Origin: Cellulomonas sp. Leaf395
Lineage (GTDB): Bacteria; Actinomycetota; Actinomycetes; Actinomycetales; Cellulomonadaceae
Direction: 5' to 3'
NCBI RefSeq assembly: GCF_001424125.1
Contig: NZ_LMQI01000005.1
Location: forward strand, 598,162-662,161
DNA length: 64,000 nt
The translations under genes were made by a program, and so were the position numbers. This document shows, in pieces, positions 43,474-54,432 of this stretch (the first letter of the stretch is position 1; each line of letters opens with the position of its first letter). The notes below the pieces were generated by a model. That model saw only the letters and a list, made by a program, of their open reading frames with translations, did no database searches and was not told the DNA's origin.

Positions 43474-44519
43474 CAGAGCCAGTGCCGATGCTTGAAGATC
43501 CGGTAGAGGATGAATCCCATGACGAACATGGCAGCGATCGACAGGGGGTACCCGAGGCGCCAGTCGAGCTCCGGCATATACGTGAAGTTCATTCCGTAGA
43601 TCGTGCCGACCAGGGTCGGCGCGAACAGGATCGCAGCCCACGAGGAGATCTTCTTGATCTCCTCGTTCTGCGCGAGCCCAGTCTCGGACATCCGGCGCAT
43701 CTCGTCGTTCTGCCCCTGAGTCACCAAGGTCGAGTGGACGGTCAGCGCGTTCTCCAGCAGCAGCTGGAAGGAGCCCGCACGCTCACAGGTGCGCAGCACG
43801 TGGTCGAGGACGTCGCGCAGCGACCGCTGCAGCTCCACGTCCACGTGGTACTTGTCGGCGCCGCGCTGCAGGGCGTCGAGCATCTCGCGGAGCGGACCGG
43901 TCGCCCGCTGGAAAGCGATCACCTCCCGCAGCAGCTCGTAGATCCGCCGTGAGACGGCAGGGTCCCCGCCGAAGAGCTGATCCTGGATCTCGTCGATGTC
44001 GTTCTCGAGACCCGCGATGACCGGCGCGTACCCGTCGACCACCTGGTCGAACACCGCATACAGCACCGCCTCGGGGCCCATGGCAAGCAGAGCGGGGTCG
44101 CCTTCGAGCCGCTGTCGGACGGCCGAGAGGTCGGGCTTCTCCGCATGCCGGACGGTGACGACGAAGTCCGGCCCGATGAAGAGGTGCACCTCGCCGAACT
44201 CGACCTGTTCCTCGGCGTCCAGGTACCACGCGGGGCGCAGCACGACGAACAGCGTGTCGCCGAAACGCTCCAGCTTGGCTCGCTGGTGCCCCTTCAGCGC
44301 GTCCTCGACCGCGAGCGGATGCAGGCTGAACTCCTGTGCGACGGACTGGAGCTCGGCCTCATCGGGTCGGTACAGACCGATCCATGCCATCCCGTCACGC
44401 TCACGCAGCAGCTCGTAGGTCTCCTCGAGTGTGTGCGGATTGCCGGTGCGGTGGCCGCGGACGTAGATGCCGTTGTCAACGAGCGCCACGGCGCCCCGCC
44501 CCGACGCGACGCGTTCCAT
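43473..44519 (-). CDS. corA: CorA family Mg2+/divalent cation channel
   Basis: 348 residues. The long N-terminal cytoplasmic domain (ends with [14 protein letters not shown] and the coiled stalk helix) is followed by two C-terminal membrane helices. The selectivity motif YGMNF has GMN at 309-311, and the second helix is [17 protein letters not shown]. The basic tail KHRHWL is typical. It forms a homopentameric magnesium channel in the inner membrane. It was probably the first gene of an operon with kup, which has since decayed. No Mg2+-sensing leader was recognised upstream. Confidence 0.92.
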   Translation of the reverse strand: MERVASGRGAVALVDNGIYVRGHRTGNPHTLEETYELLRERDGMAWIGLYRPDEAELQSVAQEFSLHPLAVEDALKGHQRAKLERFGDTLFVVLRPAWYLDAEEQVEFGEVHLFIGPDFVVTVRHAEKPDLSAVRQRLEGDPALLAMGPEAVLYAVFDQVVDGYAPVIAGLENDIDEIQDQLFGGDPAVSRRIYELLREVIAFQRATGPLREMLDALQRGADKYHVDVELQRSLRDVLDHVLRTCERAGSFQLLLENALTVHSTLVTQGQNDEMRRMSETGLAQNEEIKKISSWAAILFAPTLVGTIYGMNFTYMPELDWRLGYPLSIAAMFVMGFILYRIFKHRHWL

Positions 44520-44881
44520 GGGTCATCACGGTGCCTCCTCCTGCGATCGACGTTCCTCAGCCCGCTCGGGCCGGACGCAACCTACCCGGTTCCCCTGCGC
44601 GATCTGCCATCCAGGGTGCGCCGGCTCAGCATCCCTCGAGCGTGGCTGCTGCTCCCGTCCAGCGCCGAAAACGTTGCGCTAAGACCTGCCCATGCACCGT
44701 CAAGAAGCCGTCAAGACTTCCGCAGGTCCTCCGACGGAGTGCCTCGTACGCGACAGCGTCGTGGACTGCTCAGTCGCCACGATGACTGCCAGGCTCGTTG
44801 CCGATGTCGACGGCACGGATCGGGGCCGCTCCTTCTTCACCGGATCACCCGAAGGGAGCGGCGCAGCGCCTATCGAGGCCG
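44520..44881. other. Intergenic region between corA and SulP, with a hairpin
   Basis: 362 bases. GCCGCTCCTTC (44825-44835) pairs with GAAGGGAGCGGC (44851-44862) with one bulged base and a 15-base loop, about 20 bases past the SulP stop, a likely terminator for that gene. The corA promoter should lie near 44530-44650. No gene seen. Confidence 0.45.
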
Positions 44882-46470
44882 TCAGGCCTCGTCAGGCACC
44901 TCCGCCGACCCCGCCGAACCGGCTCGCTCGGTCCGGTAGGCCCGGACGGCACTGTGCACGGTCGGGTAGAAGTGGTCGGGTCCGAACCGGCTGCCGACAC
45001 CGAAGCGCACGAGGCGGTCCTTGACCGGCCCCTTCATCTCCGCGAACACCAGGTCGACCCCGCGTGCGGCGAGGTGGTCGTCCAGCTCGACGAGCTCGTC
45101 GAGCGCGGTCGTGTCGAGGCCCGTGATCGGTTCTGACGCGATGATCACGCGATGCACCGGCGTCGGGGCATCCTCGACTAGGCCCCGAACCCACATGTCG
45201 AACACGTCGCCGTTGGCGAAGAAGAGGGGTGCGTCGAACCGCGCGATCACCAGGCCCGGGACCCGCTCTCCCTCGGGGTGCCGGCTGAGGTCATGGAACC
45301 CGGGAACGCCGTCCACGCTGACCAGCTCGGCACGGTACGGCTCCCACGCCCGGCGCACGAACACCGCGAGCGACAACGCGACGGCGACGGCGATGCCTTG
45401 CAGCACGCCGACGAACGCCACACCCAGGAACGCCGCGACCAGCAGTGCCGCGTCGCTCCGGCTCATCCGCACGAGGCGGACGAGCGTGTGCACGTCGACG
45501 AAGGAGGACGCGGCCGCGATGACGACCGCGGCCAGGGTCGCCGACGGCAGGTATGCGGACAGGCCGGGCGCGACCAGCATGAAGACGACGAGCAGCACCG
45601 CGGCCACGGCACCGGTCAGCTGCGTGCGCCCGCCCGCCTGGACCGCGACCGGCGTGCGCGACGCACTTCCCGAGACGGGAAAGCCACCGAGCAGCCCGGT
45701 CGCGAGGTTCGAGGCGCCCAGCGCCCCCATCTCCTGGCTGCCGTCGACGGCCTTCTCCCCGCTCCCGCTGAGCGCGCGCGAGAGCACGGTCGTGTCGGCG
45801 AACGTGATGAGCGCGATGCCCGCCGCAGGGCCTACGAGCGCGAGCACGTCTCCGGGTTCGAGGCCCGCGAGGGCCGGCGCGGGCAGGCCGGACGGCAGAG
45901 CGCCGACCACGGGGATCTCGTCGGCGAGCACGAGCACCGCGGTCAGGACGCTCGCCCCGACGACCGCCAGCACGATGCCCTTTGCGGGGCCGCCCAGCGC
46001 GCGCGCCGCGACGATGACCGCGAGGGAGCCGACGCCGATCGCGGCCGCCGCGCCGTTGACCTGACCGTCGGCGACCGCGGTGACCGTCCGACCGAGGTGC
46101 TCCCAGACCGAGCCGGGAGGAACCGCGATGCCGAGGAGCTTGGGCAGCTGGCCGGCGATGACGACCAGCGCGATCCCGTTCATGTACCCGACGCGGATCG
46201 GCATCGACAGCAGTCCGGTCAGGAACCCCAGCCGCAGCACCCGTCCGCCGACCAGCATGAGACCCATCAGCACCGCCAGCATGCCGGCCAGCGCGACGGC
46301 ACGGTCGGCGTCGCCAAGCGCGAGCGGCAGCACCGCGGCGCCGATCATCGGCGCGAGCGACGAGTCCGGCCCGAGCACGAGCACCCGCGACGGACCGACG
46401 AGCGCGTAGACGAGAAGGGGGACGATCGTCGCGTACAGGCCCGTGACCGGCGGCAGCCCTGCGGCCCCGC
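44882..46470 (-). pseudogene. SulP family anion transporter with STAS domain, N-terminus broken
   Basis: About 528 codons carry most of a SulP transporter: AGLPPVTGLYATIVPLLVYA (helix 2 region), FADTTVLSRALSGSGEKAVD (conserved helix 8 region), and a C-terminal STAS domain (VPGLVIARFDAPLFFANGDV, with ITGLDTTALDEL). The frame continues upstream but encodes Arg/Ser-rich nonsense instead of the first helix, and a plausible start is absent. The first helix seems lost, so the gene is probably inactive, unless a shortened protein starts internally. It probably once transported sulfate or bicarbonate. Confidence 0.65.
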
Positions 46471-46750
46471 GGTGGGACGACGTCGTGGGCCGCCGCGACC
46501 ATCGCCGACCCGATGGCCGCCTCGAGCCAGGTGCGACCGGTGGGCGATCGCTCGGACGGGACGCCCGGGCACCCCTGGCGCGCGCCGGGAGATCCTCGGA
46601 CGCCGCGCACTCGCGGCAGCATCCCTCCGGGCGCGCCGACGCGATGGCCCGGAGGTGCTGGAGGCCGTCCCCTGACGGCCGCACGAGGTCACGTCGCCGG
46701 CGGCGCTCCGAGGCTGAGCGACACCCGGCGCCTGCGCGACCTGCTTCTCA

Positions 46751-46924
46751 TCATCGATGATGGAGATCACTCGGGAGGGTGAGCACGAAGCGTGCACCAG
46801 GGTGGTGCTGCCGAGTGTCGAGAACGAGGGTGCCGTGATGTCGCTCCGCGATGTCGCGGGCGATCGCCAGCCCGAGCCCGATGCCGCTGGTCGCCGGGCG
46901 GGCGTCGTCGAGCTGGGTGAAGCG
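46751..46924 (-). pseudogene. Histidine kinase C-terminal remnant
   Basis: RFTQLDDARPATSGIGLGLA and IARDIAERHHGTLVLDTRQ, with GARFVLTLPSD at the end, match the F box, G boxes and final strand of a HATPase domain (normally ...GTGLGLAIARDIAERHGG...). Nothing before the F box remains. It is a different kinase from the remnant at 37556. Confidence 0.65.
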
Positions 46925-46925
46925 G

Positions 46926-47525
46926 TTGCGGCAGATCGCCGCGCTGGGCGGGCGTGGTCCGGACGTCGTCGGACTCCAGGAGGTCCGTGCCGCGAGCTTG
47001 CCCACGTGGCTCGACGGCTTGGCGGCGGCGGGCTTACCTCACCTGCTCGACAGTTCCGCCCAACTCGACGTCGCAGCTCTGAGCGGCCTCGAGTACCGGC
47101 GGATCTACTTCAACCTCATCGCGTCACGCTGGCCGCTGCTCCGACCCCAGATCTGCAGTTGGAGTTCGCTGAGCGCTACCTGGCGTCCGAGGTCGCCGGG
47201 ACGGCGAGCCGTTCGAGCTCCACAACGTGCGTCTGCGTCCAGGGGGTGACGCGGGGGTTGGTGAAGGTCGAAGTGTTCGAGGCCCTGCACAGCCGGCTGG
47301 CCACGTACTCCGAGCGGCCGCGGATTCTCTGCGGCGACCTCAACACGCCACGGGCGGAACGTGAAGACGGCACCGTCGAGTTCTGGGGCGCGAGCCACCC
47401 GAAGCACCGCGAACGCCGGGACGCTGCGGAACGGAGCGTGATGCTCGGGCTCGCCGAGCACGACCTCCCCGACACCTTCCGTACCCTCAACGGCTATTCG
47501 GCGACCGACGCCAGCTGGGTCACGA
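46926..47525 (+). pseudogene. Endonuclease/exonuclease/phosphatase family remnant (frameshifted)
   Basis: First piece, from 46926 to about 47150: RQIAALGGRGPDVVGLQEVR, SLPTWLDGLAAAGLPHLLD, FNLIASRWPL. Second piece, in another frame from about 47120: GLVKVEVFEALHSRLATYSE, RPRILCGDLNTPRAEREDGT, GLAEHDLPDTFRTLNGY. QEVR and GDLN are the catalytic landmarks of the EEP fold. At least one frameshift separates the two, and the C-terminal His motif is missing at about 47525. Confidence 0.75.
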
Positions 47526-47586
47526 CCACCGTCGCGGCGACGACGCCGCGCAGTTGGCGGGTCCAGGATCGGTCCATGGTTTCCAT
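47494..47586 (-). pseudogene. Truncated start of a secreted or membrane protein gene
   Basis: GGGAGG lies 5 bases before an ATG at 47586, which reads METMDRSWTRQLRGVVAATV, VVTQ, a signal-peptide-like N-terminus, and then runs into the antisense of the nuclease remnant and stops. The 5' end of a gene was cut at this junction (about 47520). Confidence 0.35.
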
Positions 47587-47805
47587 CGGTGCCTCCCGAG
47601 TGGCCACACCCGAACGCTCGACCGGGCTCCCTTGCCCGCACCGCACTCGAGTAGTTGCCACGAAATGCGGCAGTCGTGCCGACGGGAAGGCCAGGCTCGG
47701 ACCGACGCCGAACTCTGTCCGTCGAGCTGTGCCGTCGCCTGCGACTCGTGACGGTTCGCGACGGCCCACGCCGTGGTGGTGCGGACGTCCTGCCCGTCAC
47801 GACGG

Positions 47806-48918
<1,113 letters not shown>

Positions 48919-49279
48919 CGGACATCAGCTCCTCGACCCGTAGGCGCGGATCGGACGATCCTCGAAAAGCAGGTCACAGGCAGTCTGTCGCTCTTGCGAG
49001 GCCGTGGCAATCGTGGAGATCACGCGACTCCGGAGCGCAGTGGACCGTGAGCGGCGCGGGGCCTTCTCGGCCTGGCTTCGCGGCCACCAGTCCGTGACGT
49101 CACCCTTCCCCCTCCCGACCTCTGCCTCGCCGTAGCGTGGCGAATCAACTCTTGCTACGTTCGACCTGTCGACGTGCGCCGACCCAAGGACGCACCGCGA
49201 GGGTGCAAGGCCTGACCTCACGGAGTGCAACGGTGCCGGACGTTCGTGATTGACGTCCGCTCTCGACGGGGAGGGCTTC
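48919..49279. promoter_or_regulatory. Divergent control region of the carbohydrate ABC transporter
   Basis: 361 bases between the ATPase gene (minus) and the binding-protein gene (plus). TACGTT at 49156-49161 could be a -10 hexamer for the plus-strand operon; the same GCTACGTT octamer occurs before the GH43 operon. GGGGAGG precedes the binding-protein ATG. No LacI-type palindrome was found. Confidence 0.35.
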
Positions 49280-50608
49280 ATGGCCACTCGGATTCGCCGG
49301 CGCGCGCACAGTTTCGGGGTTGCCGTGGCGGGCGCGCTGCTACTCGGGCTCGCCGGGTGCTCCCCGACGACGCTGTCGATCGACGCCGGCGCGCCGCTCG
49401 AGGAGGGCGGCTACACCGGTCCGCCAGTCACGATCGAGTACTGGAACGGGTTCACCGGTGGCGACGGCCCGTACATGCGGGCCATGGTCGACGAGTTCAA
49501 CGCGACGCACGAGAACATCACGGTGAAATCGAACACCCTCGGCTGGACCGACTTCTACCAGCGGATCGTCGCTGCGGTCCACGCGGGACAGGGCCCCGAC
49601 GTCGCCGCGATGCAGCTGGACAACCTGCCGACGCAGGCAGCCCGGTCCGTGATCGTCCCGATGGAGGACGCGATCGAGCAGATGGGCTTCACCGCTCAGG
49701 ACTTCCCGCAGACGCTGGTCGAGGCGACGGAGTTCGACGGTCACGTGTGGGGGGTCCCGCTGGACTCCCACACGATCGCGTCGTACGCCAACACCGATCA
49801 GCTGACGGCCGCCGGTGTGACAGCGCAGGCAACGACCGGACAGGATTTCGGGTCGCAGCTGACGGCTCTGCAGACGGTCGGCGTCCCGGAGCCGTTCTGG
49901 ATGCCGAACCAGTGGCCAGCGCACCTGATGTTCCTCAGTCTGCTGTGGCAGAACGGAGGCGAGCCCTACTCCGCGGACGGGCTGACGGCCACGTACAACA
50001 GCCCGGAGGGCGTGGCAGCACTCACCTGGATGGTCGACCAGGTGACGCAGGGCGTGAGCCCGACGAACGTGGCGAAGGACTCCCAGTACCTGGCGTTCAA
50101 GAACTCCCAGAACTCCGTGACCTGGGACGGCATCTGGCAGATCAACGACCTCAAGACCACGGCGCCCACCCTGAACTGGTCGCTCGCCCCGTTGCCGACC
50201 GTGTTCGGCCGCCCGGCCGCCTGGGCGAACTCGCACCAGCTGGTGATGCTGTCCCAGCGCAGCCCCGACCCCGACTCGCAGCAAGCCAGCAAGGAATTCA
50301 TCAAGTGGATGGTCGAGCACTCGAGCGAATGGGCGGCCGCGGGGATGATCCCGGCGTACAACGAGGCGCGGAACGGTCCAGAGTTCACGAGCATGCCGCA
50401 GTCCGCACTGGCGGCCGAGGTGGAGAACTTCCACTACATGCCGTCGATCCCGGGCATCGGTGACGTCAACCAGCAGACCCTCGAGCTCGCCGTCAGCGAG
50501 GCGGTCCTGGGACGCAAGACACCTCAGGCCGCCCTCGATGAGCAGGCCGCCCGGGCGGACAGCATCCTTGCCAGCAATGCCGAGAAGTTCGCGACGGACC
50601 AGGGGTGA
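49280..50608 (+). CDS. ABC transporter sugar-binding lipoprotein
   Basis: 442 residues. The lipobox LGLAGC places Cys27 as the lipidated residue after a basic, hydrophobic signal sequence. The mature protein is a family 1 extracellular solute-binding protein: ITIEYWNGF-like start (VTIEYWNGFTGGDGPYMRAM), FNATHENITVK, AVHAGQGPDVAAMQLD and VWGVPLDSHTIASYAN. The ATG at 49280 has GGGGAGG 6 bases upstream and is preferred to 49250. It delivers a carbohydrate to the two permeases encoded next; the sugar is unknown, though oligosaccharides from plant polymers would fit the rest of the window. Confidence 0.92.
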   Translation: MATRIRRRAHSFGVAVAGALLLGLAGCSPTTLSIDAGAPLEEGGYTGPPVTIEYWNGFTGGDGPYMRAMVDEFNATHENITVKSNTLGWTDFYQRIVAAVHAGQGPDVAAMQLDNLPTQAARSVIVPMEDAIEQMGFTAQDFPQTLVEATEFDGHVWGVPLDSHTIASYANTDQLTAAGVTAQATTGQDFGSQLTALQTVGVPEPFWMPNQWPAHLMFLSLLWQNGGEPYSADGLTATYNSPEGVAALTWMVDQVTQGVSPTNVAKDSQYLAFKNSQNSVTWDGIWQINDLKTTAPTLNWSLAPLPTVFGRPAAWANSHQLVMLSQRSPDPDSQQASKEFIKWMVEHSSEWAAAGMIPAYNEARNGPEFTSMPQSALAAEVENFHYMPSIPGIGDVNQQTLELAVSEAVLGRKTPQAALDEQAARADSILASNAEKFATDQG

Positions 50609-50611
50609 GCG

Positions 50612-51592
50612 ATGGCGACCACCGACATCAGTGCTGCGGCCCCCACCGCGCCCGCCGACGAAGGGACGTGGGACCAGGCGAGGGCCGAGCGCAAGGACAC
50701 GCGTGAAGGGTGGCTCTTCTGTGCGCCGTACCTGATCCTGTTCGTGCTGTTCGTCATCTTCCCCGCCGTGTGGGGCCTGTGGATCAGTCTTCACCGCTAC
50801 GACTTCACGCTGCCCAACAAGCCGTTCATCGGCCTGGACAACTACACGAGCCTCTTCGACGGCAGCTCGCCGTGGTCGGCCGTGTTCTGGGAGTCCCTGC
50901 GAAACACCATCCTCTTCGGCGTCCTGTCGGTGCCGCTGCTGCTGGTGCTCCCGCTGGCGATAGCGATGGTGCTGAACCGGAAGTTCGCCGGACGGAACCT
51001 GTTCCGAGCGGTGTACTTCGCCCCGTACGTGCTGGGCGTGGCAGTCATCGCCGTGCTGTGGCGGTACCTGCTGGACACCAACGTCGGACTTCTCAACTAC
51101 TACCTGGGAAGGGCTGTCCCTTGGCTCACTGACGTGCCTGAGGCGTGGGTGTCCCTCGTGGGGGTGACGGTGTGGTGGACCCTGGGGTTCAATTGCGCCA
51201 TCTACCTGGCCGCGCTGCAGGGAGTGCCGCGCAGCCTCTACGAGGCGGCCGCGATGGACGGAGCGAGCCCGTCGCAGAAGTTCCGGAACGTCACGCTGCC
51301 CGGCATCCGCCCCGTGCTGGTGTTCGTGGTGAGCACGACGATCATCAGCTCGATGAACATGTTCGGGCAGTCGTACCTGATGACCGCGGGCGGCCCGGGC
51401 AACGAGACGCGGACGGCGATCATGCAGATCTCCGACACCGGTCTGCGGCAGTTCGACTCCGGTATGGCGTCGGCGATGTCCGTGATCTTCATGTTCTTCA
51501 TCATCATCATCAGCGGCTCCGTCTTCCTGCTCACCAACCGCGACAGTGATGCGAGGACCCAGAAGAAGTCGAAGGCGAGGGCGACGGCATGA
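50612..51592 (+). CDS. Carbohydrate ABC transporter permease (MalF type)
   Basis: 326 residues with six membrane helices after a hydrophilic N-terminus. FCAPYLILFVLFVIFPAVWG is the first helix, and the ATPase-coupling EAA loop reads YEAAAMDGASPSQKFRNVTL. The start lies three bases after the binding-protein stop and the 3' end overlaps the next permease gene (ATGA). It forms the CUT1-type importer with its neighbour and the divergent ATPase. The C-terminus is basic and cytoplasmic. Confidence 0.93.
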   Translation: MATTDISAAAPTAPADEGTWDQARAERKDTREGWLFCAPYLILFVLFVIFPAVWGLWISLHRYDFTLPNKPFIGLDNYTSLFDGSSPWSAVFWESLRNTILFGVLSVPLLLVLPLAIAMVLNRKFAGRNLFRAVYFAPYVLGVAVIAVLWRYLLDTNVGLLNYYLGRAVPWLTDVPEAWVSLVGVTVWWTLGFNCAIYLAALQGVPRSLYEAAAMDGASPSQKFRNVTLPGIRPVLVFVVSTTIISSMNMFGQSYLMTAGGPGNETRTAIMQISDTGLRQFDSGMASAMSVIFMFFIIIISGSVFLLTNRDSDARTQKKSKARATA

Positions 51593-52488
51593 GCGCGCTG
51601 ACCCGGGAACCGATGACCCCGGAAGAGATCGAGGCCATCCCGGACGACGAGGGAGGACCGGGAGAAGGTCGCCGCCGGCCGTGGTTGTTCTACACGCTCC
51701 TCGGACTTCTGACGCTGATCTTCATCGCACCCCTGATCTACATGGCGTCGACGTCGTTCAAGACCCCGGAGGACGCGATCTCCACGGTCCCGCAGTGGTT
51801 CCCGGCGCAACCCACCCTGCAGGCCTACGAGCGCGTGCTGAACGATCCCGCAACGCCAGTCGGGCGGTGGTTCGTGAACAGCATGGTCGCCGCCACGGCG
51901 AACTCCCTCCTCGCGGTCTCCACGGCCACCATGGCCGGGTACGCCCTCGCGCGCATCCCCTTCAAGGGTCGGCGAGCGCTGCTCGTGCTGATCATCGCGA
52001 CGCTGTTCCTGCCTCCGGTCGTGCTGCTGGTACCCAACTACCTGACCCTGAACTACCTCGGCTGGCTCGACACCCTGCTCGCCGTCATCATCCCCGGGGC
52101 GGCTGGCGCTTTCGGCGTCTTCTTCATGCGGCAGTTCTTCGTCGGCCTGCCCAAGGAGCTGGAGGAGTCCGCCTTCCTGGACGGGGCCAGTCGGTGGCAG
52201 ACGTTCCGCAGGATCCTCCTGCCGCTGGCCCGGCCTGCGATCGCCACCCTGCTGCTGCTGACGTTCCTGACAAACTGGAACGACTTCCTGTGGCCTATCT
52301 ACACCCTGTTCAGCCCGGAGATGCAGACGCTGCCCGCGGGTCTGTCCACCCTGCAGAGCGCGAACAGCGTCCGGTACGACCTCCTGATGGCCGGCGCGAT
52401 GATCTCGGCCGTGCCCGTCCTGATCATCTACTCGTTCACGCAACGGTTCATCGTCGAAGGCATCGCCTCCGCCGGAATGAAGGAGTGA
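51589..52488 (+). CDS. Carbohydrate ABC transporter permease (MalG type)
   Basis: 299 residues. First helix YTLLGLLTLIFIAPLIYMAS, the MalG-like STSFKTPEDAI loop after it, the EAA loop LEESAFLDGASRWQTFRRIL, and TNWNDFLWPIYTLF near the end. The N-terminus is acidic (EEIEAIPDDEGGPGEG). It overlaps the previous permease gene by four bases and ends the operon. Together with the binding protein, MalF-type permease and MsmK-type ATPase it forms a complete CUT1 importer. Confidence 0.93.
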   Translation: MSALTREPMTPEEIEAIPDDEGGPGEGRRRPWLFYTLLGLLTLIFIAPLIYMASTSFKTPEDAISTVPQWFPAQPTLQAYERVLNDPATPVGRWFVNSMVAATANSLLAVSTATMAGYALARIPFKGRRALLVLIIATLFLPPVVLLVPNYLTLNYLGWLDTLLAVIIPGAAGAFGVFFMRQFFVGLPKELEESAFLDGASRWQTFRRILLPLARPAIATLLLLTFLTNWNDFLWPIYTLFSPEMQTLPAGLSTLQSANSVRYDLLMAGAMISAVPVLIIYSFTQRFIVEGIASAGMKE

Positions 52489-52587
52489 CGGCGGGAGCGC
52501 CACCGGCCCACGGGCACGCTGCCCGTCCGCTCGGTCGACATCGAAGCCCGGCTCCCGCTGGACGAACATCAGCCGCCGCGCCATGGC

Positions 52588-52755
52588 CTACTTTTGGCCA
52601 GATGTTGCCTGGAAGCGGAACTCCACCACGTCTCCGTCGGCCATCACGTAGTCCTTGCCCTCGATCCGAGCCTTGCCGGCAGCACGGGCAGCGGCGACGG
52701 AGCCGGCAGCCACAAGGTCGTCGAACGAGAGGACCTCGGCCCTGATCACCGGCCT
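52588..52755 (-). pseudogene. ychF C-terminal remnant
   Basis: [51 protein letters not shown] matches the last 55 residues (TGS domain end) of the ribosome-binding ATPase YchF, which normally ends ...[16 protein letters not shown]. The other 300 residues are absent. A full ychF must exist elsewhere, as it is nearly universal, so this is a detached copy of its 3' end. Confidence 0.7.
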
Positions 52756-52777
52756 GTCCCCCGCGGCGAGCACGCTC

Positions 52778-52900
52778 GGCGGAGCGGTGTGGACCAGGAC
52801 CTGGATGACGATCGCCCTGGGTCTCGCCATCGGCGTCGCGTTCCTCGTGACCAGGAACGGCCGGGCCGACGAGGAGGTCGGGCGCACCGAGCTGCTGCGC
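52778..52900 (+). pseudogene. Polyketide-exporter type ABC permease remnant
   Basis: [42 protein letters not shown] membrane helix followed by R..EE.GR.ELLR is characteristic of the large 'exporter of polyketide antibiotics' permeases (over 500 residues). Only this helix and loop remain. Confidence 0.45.
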
Positions 52901-52971
52901 TGCACCGACACCACGAAGATCAGTCGAGCATCAGGCTTCTGATCCACACGCCCCGCCGGGACCAGCCGCAA

Positions 52972-53332
52972 ACCACCCAGCGTCGCCGGGGACCACCTGA
53001 TCGCCGGGGTGTGTGAGTTGATCCACCAGCGACTCCTGGTGCGCGACCACCTCCTGGACCCTCGATCTCGCGCTCACGGGGATAGGTCGCCGCTCTCGTG
53101 GAGCCAACCGGCTGACAGCTGACGGGGCCGAGGCTCGTGCGCGCGGCGTCCGGTACCCCCTGCCGGCAGGCTCTGCGGGCCACCCGAACTACCCCGAGAG
53201 TCGAGCTCGCCTGAGGAAGCTTCCTGCTCCGGGTTTAGTGCAGGCTCGGAACTGGCCCAGGATGGACGATGTGCGCGTGGCTGCCGAACTCCTGAGTCCT
53301 GCCCGCCCAGCACGCCGTGGGCGTTCTTCGCC
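52972..53332. other. 361-base stretch without a supported gene
   Basis: Several short open frames, none with a ribosome binding site or family resemblance. No strong hairpin or repeat seen. It lies between gene remnants and an ORF of unknown nature. Confidence 0.4.
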
Positions 53333-53914
53333 GTGCGAGGCTCGGCGACAGGCGCGCCCAGGTGGCTGCTTCTGGAGGACGAGCGTCCCGAGCCGGTTGT
53401 GGGCCTCAACGACGTGACGACACGGCTCCGGGAGCAGCTCGCCGGCGACCCACCAGGTGCGCCGTTCGACGACCGATGCGAACGGTGGCTGGAGAGATTC
53501 CTGCACCGGGCGCAAGCGGCCGAGCTCGCGATGCTGCCGCGCCGCCACCAGCGGGCCCTCGACCAGATGCGGCGCACTGGTCGCGCGTGCGCACAGCACG
53601 CCCGAGTCGAAGCACGATTCGACGACGCCGAACGGTGGGAAGCTCTTGCCGCCCTCGCCAGGGACGAGTCCGACCGAAGAGACGTAGACCTGCACCAGCT
53701 CGCCGAGATCTGGCTGGAGTTGATGCACCCCTACGTGCTCGAAACCCGCGCGCTACGTCATCACCACCCGTACAGCCGCCTCTCCGACATCGACCCGCTG
53801 CTCCTTGAACGACCCGTCGATCTCGGTACGGTCGAGCGCGCCTTGCGCCGCCTGCGAATTGTCGAGCCCCTCGCCCAGCGCGTGGCGTCCTGCATCCTCG
53901 GCGTCCCCGAGTAG
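53333..53914 (+). CDS. Hypothetical protein, possibly a truncated larger protein
   Basis: Up to 193 residues from a GTG at 53333. It is rich in Arg, Leu, Glu and Ala and mostly helical, with FDDRCERWLERFLHRAQAAE, LARDESDRRDVDLHQLAEIW and a last segment RLSDIDPLLLERPVDLGTVE, ERALRRLRIVEPLAQRVAS. Codon use looks like real coding sequence. The last part faintly recalls C-termini of large helicase-like proteins, but I cannot assign it. No ribosome binding site is convincing, and it follows a remnant-rich stretch, so it may be the 3' end of a bigger gene. Confidence 0.45.
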   Translation: MRGSATGAPRWLLLEDERPEPVVGLNDVTTRLREQLAGDPPGAPFDDRCERWLERFLHRAQAAELAMLPRRHQRALDQMRRTGRACAQHARVEARFDDAERWEALAALARDESDRRDVDLHQLAEIWLELMHPYVLETRALRHHHPYSRLSDIDPLLLERPVDLGTVERALRRLRIVEPLAQRVASCILGVPE

Positions 53915-54265
53915 TTGCCCCGACTGGGGCGCGCCCGCCGCTTCTCCGTACGGTCGAGCAACGACGTCACCACGGTGGTCTGCGTCAACAGCCGCCTCGC
54001 AGCGGGCGCCGGTCCGCGGCTAGCGAACGCGGCTGGCGGGTCCCCGACGAAGTGACCATCACGGGCTGGGACGACGGCAAGAGACGCCGCGATCATGCCG
54101 TCGAGCATCAGTACCGGCGCCGGGAGCGTGGACACGAATCCCGCTCGTGGTGGAGGGCCGCCACTCAGCGTTTCCGGATGGAGGACGTACGCCTTGGGCC
54201 GCCCACGGACTGCTCCGTCCGCCCCTGTACGCGGCGAGATGTTTCCCGAGATGCTTCCCGCCGGG
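53915..54265. other. 351-base stretch without a supported gene
   Basis: Between the hypothetical ORF and the tRNA terminator. A minus-strand open frame starting at 54135 has no recognisable product. Nothing else is seen. Confidence 0.4.
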
Positions 54266-54319
54266 CCAAAAAGAGAAGGTCAGGGGCTTGCTAGGATGAC
54301 CCCCAGAAGCCCCTGACCT
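54266..54319 (-). terminator. Intrinsic terminator of tRNA-Pro
   Basis: Read on the minus strand, AGGTCAGGGGCTT pairs perfectly with AAGCCCCTGACCT (13 bp, 17-base loop), followed by TCTCTTTTT. It begins 13 bases after the tRNA 3' end. A classic stem plus U-tract, unusual for this GC-rich window. Confidence 0.85.
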
Positions 54320-54331
54320 GCGCTTTCACTG

Positions 54332-54405
<74 letters not shown>

Positions 54406-54432
54406 ATGGCTTCCGCAGAAGCCTCGGAAACT

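Noticed and set aside
53761..54135. 124-codon minus-strand open frame
   Set aside because: Its C-terminal half mirrors the plus-strand ORF, and no ribosome binding site or family is evident.
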